From Paractinoplanes tereljensis (lineage in GTDB: Bacteria > Actinomycetota > Actinomycetes > Mycobacteriales > Micromonosporaceae): a stretch of 64,000 bases of DNA. Positions 1 through 8,300 of the stretch are shown piece after piece. A program made the position numbers and the translations under genes. The stretch covers positions 434,001 to 498,000 of the forward strand of contig NZ_BOMY01000002.1 in assembly GCF_016862435.1 (NCBI RefSeq), given 5' to 3'. The stretch's first letter is position 1, and every line of letters begins with the position of its first letter. The notes beneath the pieces were generated by a model. The model was not told the DNA's origin and did no database searches. It saw only the letters and a program-made list of their open reading frames with translations.

Positions 1-468
1 CGGATGATGGCCCGGGTGCAGGCCTGCCTCTACACCACCGACACCGGCAGCCTCACCGCGGCCGAGCTGGTCCAGCGCCTGCAGGTGAGCCCGGCGTCGA
101 TCTCGAAGGCGGTCGCGTTCCTGGAGAGCCAGGGCCTGATCCGCCGCGAGCGCGACGAGCGCCGCCGCGACCTCTACGTGGTCGACGACGACATCTGGTA
201 CCAAGCGATGATCGCCAGTGCCCAGTCGACTGCCGCGATCATCGAAATCGCCCGGCAGGGCGTGGGCGTCCTCGGCCCCGACACCCCGGCCGCCGCCCGC
301 CTGGAGAACATCGCCCGCTTCCTCGACTTCGTCAGCGAGAGCATCGCCCGCGCCGCCGAGCAGGCCCGCGAGCTGCTGCACGCCTCCCCGATCGAAAGCG
401 CCGCCCCTATCGAGAGCGCAGCACCAGAACCGCCAGCTGGACCCGGTTCGACAGGTCGAGTTTCGTGA
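1..468 (+). CDS. GbsR/MarR-type transcriptional regulator, 5' truncated
   Basis: The visible part encodes a winged-helix DNA-binding domain. It contains a recognition-helix region (LTAAELVQRLQVSPASISKA) followed by a wing rich in Arg (RRERDERRRDLY), then a helical dimerisation segment ending in an Ala/Pro-rich tail. An in-frame ATG lies at 4, but homologous GbsR/MarR proteins have an extra N-terminal helix, so the true start is probably upstream of the window. Its 3' end overlaps the convergent response-regulator gene by 62 nt. The ligand and target genes cannot be told from sequence. The family assignment is good; the exact subfamily is inference. Confidence 0.75.
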   Translation, partial: RMMARVQACLYTTDTGSLTAAELVQRLQVSPASISKAVAFLESQGLIRRERDERRRDLYVVDDDIWYQAMIASAQSTAAIIEIARQGVGVLGPDTPAAARLENIARFLDFVSESIARAAEQARELLHASPIESAAPIESAAPEPPAGPGSTGRVS

Positions 469-1066
469 AAATGCGGGTCAGGTAGGCCTTCACCGTCGGC
501 GTGCTCATCAGCAGCTCGCCGCCGATCTCCTGGTTGGTGCGGCCGTCGGCGATCAGCTCGGCGACGCCGCGCTCGCTGGGCGTCAGTTGGGTCAGGGCCG
601 CCCGCGCGCGGTCTCGGGCCGGGTCTTCCACGCCGGCCGCGGCCAGCCCCATCACCTGCCGCAGCACCGTCGAGGTGAACATCGGCTCGCCGGCTGCGGC
701 CCGGCAGATCGCCCGGGCGATGTCGGCCGGTGGCTCGTGCTTGAGCAGGAACCCGCATGCCCCGACCTGCATGGCCCGCCGCACGTGCTCATCGGTGTCG
801 AAAGTGGTCAGCACCAGCACCTCGGGCGCGTCCCGCCGACGGCGCAGGTCGGCGGTGGCGGTGAGCCCGTCCATCCCCGGCATCCGGATGTCCATCAGCA
901 CGACCTCGGGCCGGAAGGTGTTGACCGCGGCGGCCACCTCGGTGCCGTCCGAGATCGCCCCGACCACCTCGATCTCGTCGAAGGCCCCGAGCATCATCGC
1001 CAGCCCCTGCCGGACCATCGCGTCGTCGTCCACGATGAGCACCCGCACGGCCTTCAGGTCTGCCAC
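407..1066 (-). CDS. NarL/LuxR-family response regulator
   Basis: A 219-residue two-domain response regulator. The N-terminal receiver has the acidic pair (VDDD) and the phospho-acceptor Asp in the VLMDIRMPG motif. The C-terminal LuxR-type helix-turn-helix contains the usual LTPSERGVAELIADGRTNQEIG stretch. The start is GTG at 1066 and lies inside the 3' end of the upstream kinase gene (13-nt overlap), so the two are translationally coupled and form a cognate pair. It is expected to be phosphorylated by that kinase and to bind promoter DNA. Targets are unknown; the divergent YqeB-like membrane gene is the nearest candidate. The 3' end overlaps the neighbouring MarR-type gene tail to tail. Confidence 0.93.
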   Translation of the reverse strand: MADLKAVRVLIVDDDAMVRQGLAMMLGAFDEIEVVGAISDGTEVAAAVNTFRPEVVLMDIRMPGMDGLTATADLRRRRDAPEVLVLTTFDTDEHVRRAMQVGACGFLLKHEPPADIARAICRAAAGEPMFTSTVLRQVMGLAAAGVEDPARDRARAALTQLTPSERGVAELIADGRTNQEIGGELLMSTPTVKAYLTRIFTKLDLSNRVQLAVLVLRSR

Positions 1067-2211
1067 GGCAGCCAGGCCTTCACGTCGAACTCGCCGGTGG
1101 GGGTCGGCCCGTGCTCCAGATCGCCGCCGGCCAGCTGCACCCGCTCCCGCATCCCGACCAGGCCCGCGCCGGCCCCGGGAATCGTCCCCACCGCCTTGCG
1201 CGGCGGGCCCGCGTGGTGCCAGCCGAGGTCGTTGACCACCCGCACCGACAGACCTTTCAGGTGGATCACGTCGACGTCGACCCGGACCGCGGCGCCCGGC
1301 GCGTGCTTGAGCGCGTTGGTCAGCGCCTCCTGAACGATCCGGTAGGCGTGCCGCCCGGTCTGGTCGGGCACCTCGCCGGAGTCGTCATTCCCGCCGGTCA
1401 GCGACAGGCTGACCTCGGCACCGGCCTCGCGGGATCGCTCCACCAGCGCCGGCACGTCGCCGAGCGTCGGCAGCGGGCGGTCGAGCGCCGGGGCGCGCAG
1501 CGTGCCGAGCACGGTGCGGAGGTCTTCCAGGGCGTCGTGCGCGCACTGCCGGATCACGCCGGCCGCCTGCCGCTCGTCGTCGTCGGCGTCGCGGCGCACC
1601 GACAGCGCCCCGGCGTGCACCGCCAGCAGCGAGATGCGGTGGGCGAGCACGTCGTGCATCTCGCGGGCGATCTGCTCGCGCTCGGCGTGCCGGGCCTGCT
1701 CGATCCGCAGCCGCTGCCCCTCCTCGGCCTGCCGGACCCGCTCGGCCCAGGAGGCGACCAGTTGCCGCTGCGCCCGGATCACCATGGCCACCGCGACCAG
1801 GCTGACGTGCATCAACACCAGGAAGGCGACGGATTCGTAGTATTCCTGGGTCGGGCCCAGCACCAGCCCGTAGATCACGGCGGTGGCGGTGGCGTGCAGG
1901 GCGGCCAGCGCGATCGCGAACCGGGCCGGGCGGTGCAGGGCCACCGCGAACAACGCGACCGGGGTGGCGCCCATCGGCATGCCGAGCAGGATGCCGATCG
2001 GGAGGAGGAACAGGGTCAGCGCCACCGGGTGCCGACGGCGGAACAGCACCAGGCCGGCGAAGGACACCACCGCCGCGGCCGCCTCGAGGGCGATCGGGGC
2101 GCCGTCGCTCTCCGACGCCGAGTTGGCGACGAACAACAGCCCGAGCAGCATGGCGAGCAGGGCCAGACCGATCTCCAGCAGCCAGGATCTGAGCGGCAGT
2201 CGCGGCAACAT
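1054..2211 (-). CDS. Membrane sensor histidine kinase (HisKA_3 type)
   Basis: A 385-residue sensor kinase with about five hydrophobic segments in the first 150 residues, a coiled-coil linker, then a HisKA_3 dimerisation/phosphoacceptor helix (EQIAREMHDVLAHRISLL, His in MHDVLAH) and a C-terminal HATPase domain. The ATP-site N-box is IVQEALTNALKHA, and a Gly-rich loop (GAGAGLVGMRERV) follows. This layout is typical of the actinobacterial partners of NarL-type regulators. It overlaps the response-regulator start by 13 nt, supporting one operon. The sensor region has no large extracellular domain, so it probably senses the membrane or an intramembrane cue; that is inference. Confidence 0.93.
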   Translation of the reverse strand: MLPRLPLRSWLLEIGLALLAMLLGLLFVANSASESDGAPIALEAAAAVVSFAGLVLFRRRHPVALTLFLLPIGILLGMPMGATPVALFAVALHRPARFAIALAALHATATAVIYGLVLGPTQEYYESVAFLVLMHVSLVAVAMVIRAQRQLVASWAERVRQAEEGQRLRIEQARHAEREQIAREMHDVLAHRISLLAVHAGALSVRRDADDDERQAAGVIRQCAHDALEDLRTVLGTLRAPALDRPLPTLGDVPALVERSREAGAEVSLSLTGGNDDSGEVPDQTGRHAYRIVQEALTNALKHAPGAAVRVDVDVIHLKGLSVRVVNDLGWHHAGPPRKAVGTIPGAGAGLVGMRERVQLAGGDLEHGPTPTGEFDVKAWLPWQT

Positions 2212-2318
2212 GCTTCGACGCTACCGGCGGGCGGGCGCGACGGGCAGTCGACTTTGGTCTATCGAGCATCGCCTTGAGTCGGTATCGCGACGGCTCGCCG
2301 CCGGCGAAAACTCGGACC

Positions 2319-2981
2319 GTGTTCGAACAGACGACGATCGTGCCGACACCCTGGTGGGCCCGGGCCCTCGGGTGGCTCGGCCTTCCGCTGACCGGCGGCG
2401 GGCTGCTCCTGCTGATCGTGCGAGTGGCCGGGTGGCTTCCGCTGCCCGGCCCGTTCGCCCTGATCCGCGAGCTGCCCACGACCGCGGCGGCGACGGTGGC
2501 GGTGGCCATCGGCGTGTTGCTCGGCCTGGTGCTGGCCGTGTTCGTCGACCGCGAGTCGCTCACCGTCCGGATCGGCCCGGCCGAGGTCGTGCTGTCCCGT
2601 CCCGGTTCGGCGTGCAGCGTGCCGCGCGGCGAGGTCGCCGTCGCCTTCCCCGACCGGGAGCAACTCGTCCTGCTCGGCCGCACCGGTCGCGAACTGGCCC
2701 GCGAGCCGTGCCACCTGTCCGCCCGGCGGCTGCGCGCCGCGTTCACCGAGCGCGGCATCGCCTGGGCCGACCAGGACCCCTACCTCTCGTCCTATCGCCG
2801 CTGGGTGCCCGGCCTGCCGGAGATCCCGGCCACCGCGCACGCCCTGTTCGCCGCCCGGCAGGCGGCCGTCAAATCCGGCGACGAGAGCGACCAGCGGGAG
2901 CTGCGCACCGAGCTCGGCCACCTCGGCTACGTCATCCGCGACGACCACAAACGGCAGTACTGGCGGCAGGCCGACGGTTAG
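2319..2981 (+). CDS. YqeB-like membrane protein
   Basis: About 220 residues with two predicted transmembrane helices in the first 90 residues (around GLPLTGGGLLLLIVRVAG and AATVAVAIGVLLGLVLAVFV), then a soluble region with the conserved tail GYVIRDDHKRQYWR seen in actinobacterial YqeB-like proteins. I chose the GTG at 2319 (MFEQTTIVPTPWW), although a TTG at 2274 is in frame and would add 15 residues. It is divergent from the two-component pair and may be controlled by it. The biochemical role of this family is not established. Its last 4 nt overlap the convergent methyltransferase gene. Confidence 0.8.
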   Translation: MFEQTTIVPTPWWARALGWLGLPLTGGGLLLLIVRVAGWLPLPGPFALIRELPTTAAATVAVAIGVLLGLVLAVFVDRESLTVRIGPAEVVLSRPGSACSVPRGEVAVAFPDREQLVLLGRTGRELAREPCHLSARRLRAAFTERGIAWADQDPYLSSYRRWVPGLPEIPATAHALFAARQAAVKSGDESDQRELRTELGHLGYVIRDDHKRQYWRQADG

Positions 2982-3802
2982 GACACCGTGCCGGCGACAA
3001 CCCAGATGGTCAGGACGGCCAGGAAGTCGCCGCGGGAGCCGGCCGCGTCGACGTGCGAGAACCAGTTGTCGCGGACACCCGGCGGGGTGGTCCAGGCCTC
3101 GACCGGCACCATCGGGTTGACCATGGGCAGCACCACCCCGGCCGAGTCAGGGTCGCCGAACAGGCAGGTCACCGGGGTGGCGGTGACGTCGGTGAGGTGC
3201 GCGTCGACCAGCCGGCGCCGCAGGGTGCGACCCATGTCGTGCTGCCTCGGGGTGAGCCGGCCGTGCATGTCGGCCACGATCGTCGCGGCCAGCCGGGCCG
3301 GCACGCCGTCGAAGGCCAGCGACTCCCAGTCGGTGTCGATCAGGCAGATCCGGCCGCCGGGCCGGGTCACCCGGATCAGCTCGGCGATGGCCGCGTCGGC
3401 GTCGTCGACGTGCTGCAGCACCCGCTCGCACCAGACCCCGTCGAAGCTGTCGCTGGGCAGCCGCATCGCGGAGACGTCGCCGGTCATGTAACGCACGTTG
3501 CTGCCGTCGTGCCGCTGCAACGCGGCCGCGATGGTGGCCGCCGAGTAATCCAGCGCGATCACCTCGCCGCCGGTGCCCACCTGCGCGGCGAGCCACCGGG
3601 ACACGTCCCCGGCGCCGGAGCCCGCGTCGAGCAGCCGGCCGCCCGGCTGCGGTCGCAGCGCCTCCATCGCGGTGCGGCGCACCCGCCTGATCTCCGGATG
3701 GCGGCCCATCGCGTCGAGCGCGGCGAGGAGCATCGCCGTCATCTCCCTGGGCTGGCTGTCCAGGTCGGCGAAGGGGGTGCGTTCCATCTGCGCGGGCTTC
3801 AT
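2978..3802 (-). CDS. Class I SAM-dependent methyltransferase
   Basis: A methyltransferase of the UbiE/Methyltransf_11 type. SAM-binding motif I is LLDAGSGAGDVSRWLA, followed by an acidic motif II (VIALDYS) and motif IV-like FDGVWCERVLQHV; the C-terminal half, which should define the acceptor, is not recognisable. The ATG at 3802 (MKPAQMERTP) is preferred over an upstream in-frame start at 3850, because the upstream segment carries a perfect inverted repeat that looks regulatory. It is divergent from the diguanylate cyclase gene. The substrate is unknown. Confidence 0.85.
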   Translation of the reverse strand: MKPAQMERTPFADLDSQPREMTAMLLAALDAMGRHPEIRRVRRTAMEALRPQPGGRLLDAGSGAGDVSRWLAAQVGTGGEVIALDYSAATIAAALQRHDGSNVRYMTGDVSAMRLPSDSFDGVWCERVLQHVDDADAAIAELIRVTRPGGRICLIDTDWESLAFDGVPARLAATIVADMHGRLTPRQHDMGRTLRRRLVDAHLTDVTATPVTCLFGDPDSAGVVLPMVNPMVPVEAWTTPPGVRDNWFSHVDAAGSRGDFLAVLTIWVVAGTVS

Positions 3803-3811
3803 GAGGCAAAT

Positions 3812-3829
3812 GCTTGCGCACCCGCAAGC
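3812..3829. promoter_or_regulatory. Perfect 7-bp inverted repeat, candidate operator
   Basis: GCTTGCG and CGCAAGC flank a 4-base spacer, 10 nt upstream of the methyltransferase ATG and between two divergent genes. The size and placement fit a dimeric repressor site. No cognate regulator is adjacent, so which protein binds is unknown. Confidence 0.4.
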
Positions 3830-3915
3830 CTTTTCGCGGGCAGCGGTCACTCATCCGACAGGAAGGATCACTACATGCCACTCAGGTTCGGCACAGTTCG
3901 ACCGAAGAATGCTCG

Positions 3916-5352
3916 GTGTGGAAATGGCGGTCGTGGCTGGCGGACGGGAGCCTCAAGCGAATCCGGCTGGTGGCGCTCGTCGTCGCCGGGCTCGCGCTGC
4001 TCACCCAGCTGGGCCAGCTCGGTAACGGGCTGCGCTCCCCGGAGTACGTCCGGCTCTCCGGCGCCAGCATCGTCCTGATCCTCCTGCTGCTGCTCGCCGC
4101 CTATCGGCGCGGCCGGGCCACCTGGTGGAGCACGATCCCGGTCCCGGTCCTGGTCGCCGTCGGTGCCTCGGGCCTGAAGGATCCGGTGGCCGGCACCGCC
4201 ATCGCCCTCGCGGCGACGGTCGTCCTGTCGCTGTACGGTTCGACCAAACTCTGGCTGGTGCGGGTCCTGGGCGCGCTGATCGCCGTCCCGGCGGCGCTGG
4301 CGATCTCCCCGCTCTCCGGCGACCGGGTGATGACCTGGAACTCCCCCACCGTGCTCGGCATCCTGCCGCAGATCCTGCTGATGGCGGTGCTGACCCGGGG
4401 CATCTACCAGTCGTTGCGCCGCCAGGAACGCACCGCCGCCCGGGAGTCGCTGCTGGCCCGGGCCGGGCTCGCGATGCTCGGGGTCACCGACGTCGAGCAG
4501 GTCCGCGAGGTGGGCCGGCGCACCGCCGGTGCCCTGGTCGCCCTCACTCCCGACGTCACCATGCTGGTGCTGCGCCGGCATCTCGGCGGGCTCGTGGTGA
4601 GCACGGCCGCCGGTGCGCCGGACGGCCTCCGCGGCCGCCGCCTCGGCATCGAGGTGATCGCCGACCCGGCCACCTTCGCCGAGCTGATGCCCGGCTTCGG
4701 CGAGTGGCACATCGACTCGCTGGGTGCCGACCCGGACACCGCCGAGGTCTACATCGCGGTCGGCAGCCGGCGGCCGGTCGCCTCCGACGTGCTGGACGCC
4801 TTCCGCAACCTGTCGCACCAGGTCGTGCTGGCCGAGAACGGCTGCCACACGCACGCCGAACTGGAACACCGGGCCCACCACGACGAGCTGACCGCGTTGC
4901 CGACCCGGGCGAAGTTCATGCGGGCCATCGCCGACGCGCTCAACTGCGACCCCGGCGGCACGGTCGCCCTGCTGAACGTCGACCTGGACGACTTCAAGCA
5001 GGTCAACGACGGCCACGGCCACTCCGCCGGGGACGAGCTGCTGGTCGAGGTGGCGGCCCGGCTGACGGCCGTCGCGCGGGGTCGCGGACTGGCCGCCCGG
5101 TACGGCGGTGACGAGTTCGCGGTGCTGCTCACCGACCTGTCCGGGCCCGCCGAGGCGGACGAGATCGCCGGCCGGCTCTGCGCCGACCTGGCCGTGCCGA
5201 TGGTGCTGACGGCGACCACCGTGACGGTCGGGGCCAGCGTGGGCGTCGCGATGGCCGCGCCCGGCATCACGGTGGCCGAGCTGACCCACCGCGCCGACGT
5301 CGCCATGTACGCCGCCAAGGCGGCCGGCAAGAACCGCGCGGTGGCGGCCTAA
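3916..5352 (+). CDS. Membrane-bound diguanylate cyclase (GGDEF)
   Basis: Makes cyclic di-GMP from two GTP. The N-terminal half has about six hydrophobic helices; a GAF-like linker follows, then a GGDEF domain. The intact catalytic YGGDEF motif is encoded at 5101-5118, and the metal/substrate stretch NVDLDDFKQVNDGHGHSAGD precedes it. The RxxD inhibitory site normally found before GGDEF reads RGRG, so product feedback is probably lost. No EAL domain is present. I chose GTG at 3916; the frame is open back to 3814. A strong ribosome-binding site (3861-3867) serves an ATG at 3875 in another frame, so the true start is uncertain. The last 4 nt overlap the convergent NLR-like gene. Confidence 0.88.
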   Translation: MWKWRSWLADGSLKRIRLVALVVAGLALLTQLGQLGNGLRSPEYVRLSGASIVLILLLLLAAYRRGRATWWSTIPVPVLVAVGASGLKDPVAGTAIALAATVVLSLYGSTKLWLVRVLGALIAVPAALAISPLSGDRVMTWNSPTVLGILPQILLMAVLTRGIYQSLRRQERTAARESLLARAGLAMLGVTDVEQVREVGRRTAGALVALTPDVTMLVLRRHLGGLVVSTAAGAPDGLRGRRLGIEVIADPATFAELMPGFGEWHIDSLGADPDTAEVYIAVGSRRPVASDVLDAFRNLSHQVVLAENGCHTHAELEHRAHHDELTALPTRAKFMRAIADALNCDPGGTVALLNVDLDDFKQVNDGHGHSAGDELLVEVAARLTAVARGRGLAARYGGDEFAVLLTDLSGPAEADEIAGRLCADLAVPMVLTATTVTVGASVGVAMAAPGITVAELTHRADVAMYAAKAAGKNRAVAA

Positions 5353-8300
5353 GCCGTGCGTTCGGTCAGGCAGCGGCGCAGGTAGCGGGCGCTCGCGGTG
5401 TTGCCGTGTTCGGCCAGCCAGGCGTTCGCCACCGCGACCACCTCGGCGGCCTGGTCGGCCGGCAGGTCACGGCGCAGCAGCGGCTGCAGCACGAACGACG
5501 CGGTCCGGGTGCGGCCGTACGGCTTCAGCCAGGCCATCGCGGCGGAGACGGCGACGTCGTTCTGCTCGGCGGGCAGGTCGCGCTCCAGGAGGACCTGCAG
5601 GACGTACGACGCGGTCTGGGTGTCGCCGTGCCGGCGCAGCCAGGCGAACGCGACCGCGACCAGTTCGCCGGCCTGGGCGTCCGACACCTCCCGGCGGAAG
5701 AGCGACTGCAGCATGAACCGCGCGTTCGGCGCGCCGCCGTACGCCCGCAGCCAGGCCAGTGCCGCCTCGACCGCGATGGCGGCCTGGTCCGGCGTCAGCT
5801 CACGCTGCAGGAGCGGCTGCAGCACGAAGCCGACCTCGGGGATGCCGCCGAAGTCGCCGAGCCAGACGAACCCGGCCGCGACCGCCTCGGCGGCCTGCTC
5901 GGCGGGCAGATCCGCGCGACCCAGCAGGGCGCGCAGCACGAAGCGGGCCTCGGCGGTGGTGCCGTTCGCCCGCAGCCAGGTGAGGGTGGCGGCGACCGCC
6001 GCGGTGGCCTGGTCGCCGGACAGCTTGCGGCGCAGGAACGGCTGGAGCACGAACGACGCGGTGGGGGTGTCGCCGTGCCGGTCGAGCCAGGCCACGGCGG
6101 CCGCGACGACCTCGGCGGCCTGCTCGTCGGAGAGGGCCCGGCGCAGGAGCGATTGCAGCAGGAAGCGGGCGTTCGGGGCGCCGCCGTGTTCCCGCAACCA
6201 GCCGAGGCCGGTCGCGACCACGGCGGCAGCCTGCTCGGCGGGCAGGTCACGCAGGGCCAGCGGCTGGAGCACGAACCCCGCCTCGGCGATGGTGCCGTGC
6301 TCGGCCAGCCAGCCGAAGCCGGCGGCGACCGCGTCGGCGGCCTGGTCCGGCGGCAGTTCCCGGCCGAGCAGGGCACGCAACACGAAACGCGCCTCGGCGG
6401 TGCGGCCGTACCGCCCGAGCCAGGCCAGGGTGGCGGCGACCGCCCCGGCGGCCTGGCCGGGGCTCAGGTTGTCGCGGCCGAGCAGCTCGGGCAGCACGAA
6501 CCCGGTCTCCGGCGTGCTGCCGTGCTCGCGCAGCCAGGTGAAGGTGACGGCGACCGCCTCCGACACGTCGTCGCGGCCGAGCACGGCCCGCAGCACGAAG
6601 CGGGCCTCCGGCGTGCTGCCGTGCCGCTGCAGCCAGGCCAGGGTGGCGGCGACCGCCTCGGTGGCCTGGGCGTCGGTCAGGTCGGCCCGGCCGAGCAGCT
6701 CGGGCAGCACGAAACGGGCCTCCGAGGTGCCGCCGTGCTGCCGTAGCCAGTCGACGGCGCCGGTGACCGCGATGGCGGCCTGATCGGCGCGCAGGTCGGC
6801 CCGGCCCAGCACCGCGCGCAGCACGAACTGGGCCTCGGTGATCGCGCTGTGCTCGCCCAGCCAACCGAAGGCGGCCGCGATCGCGGCGGCGGCCTGCTCC
6901 GGCGGAAGGTCGCGGCGCAGCAGCGATTGCAGCACGAACGACGCGGTCGGGGTAAGACCGTGCACCCCCAGCCAGGTCAGGGTGCCGGCGACGACCTCGG
7001 CGGACCGGTCGGCCGGCAGCTCCCGGCGCAGGAGCGCGTGCAGGACGAAGCGCGCGTTCGGGGCGGTGCCGTACTCCGGCAGCCAGCCGAAGGCCACCTC
7101 GACCGCGTGCGCCACCTGCTCGGCCGGCAGGTCGCCACCCACCAGCGCGGGCAGCAGGAAACCGGCCTCGGCGGTGCGGCCGTACTCGTCCAGCCAGTGA
7201 AAGGCGGCGGTGATCGCGGCGGCGGCCTGCTCGGGTGGCAGCGGCCGGGCCAGCAGCTCGGGCAGCAGGAAGCCGGCCCCGGGAACGGTGGCGTAATTGC
7301 GGAGCCAGGTGAACGCGGCGGCGATCGCCGCGGCCGCCGGCTCGGGCGGCAGGTCGTCGCGGCCGAGCACGGCCCGCAGCACGAAATCGGCGGTCGGGGT
7401 GGCGCCGTGCCGCTGCAGCCAGGCGAGAGCGGCGAAGACGGCCACGGCGGCCTGCTCGGGTGGCAGGGCGCGGCCCAGCACCGCGCGCAGCACGAACTGC
7501 GCCTCGGGGATGGCGCCGTGCCGCTGCAGCCAGGCCAGCGCGGGAGCGACCGCCTGGTCGGCGGGCAGGTCGCGGCCCAGCACCGCGCGGAGCACGAACC
7601 CGGCCTCGGGGATGGTGCCGTGCGCCTCGAGCCAGGCCAGGGCGGCGGCGACCGCGTCGACGACCTGGTCGCCGGGCAGGTCGCAACCGAGCAGCTCGGG
7701 CAGCACGAACCCGGCCTCCGGCGTGCGGCCGTGCTCGGCCAGCCAGGCGAAGGCGGCGGCCACCACCTCGGGTGCCCCGTCCCGGCCGAGCAGGGCGCGC
7801 AGCACGAAGTCGGCGGTCGGGGTGGTGCCGTACTCCTGGAGCCAGCCGAGAGCGGCGGTGACCACCACCGCGGCCTGCTCGGCCGGCAGGTCCCGGCCCA
7901 GCACCGCGCGCAGGACGTAGTCGGCGGTGGGCGTGGTGCCGTACTCCTGGAGCCAGTCGAGGGCAACGGTGACCACCACCGCGGCCTGCTCGGCCGGCAG
8001 GTGGCGGCCGAGCAGCTCGGGCAGCACGAAGCCGGCCTCCGGCGTGCCGCCGTGCCGGCCCAGCCAGGTGAAGGCCAGGGCGACCGCCTCGGGTGCCTCG
8101 TCCCGGCCGAGCACGGCCCGCAGCACGAAGTCGGCGGTCGGGGTGGTGCCGTACTCCCGGAGCCAGCCGAGCGCGGCCGCGACCACCACGGCGGCCTGCT
8201 CCGGCGGCAGGTCCCGGCTCAGGACCGCGCGCAGCACGAAGCGGGCGTCCAGGGTGGTGCCGTGTTTCTGCAGCCAGGCGAGCGTGGCGGTGACCGCGAC

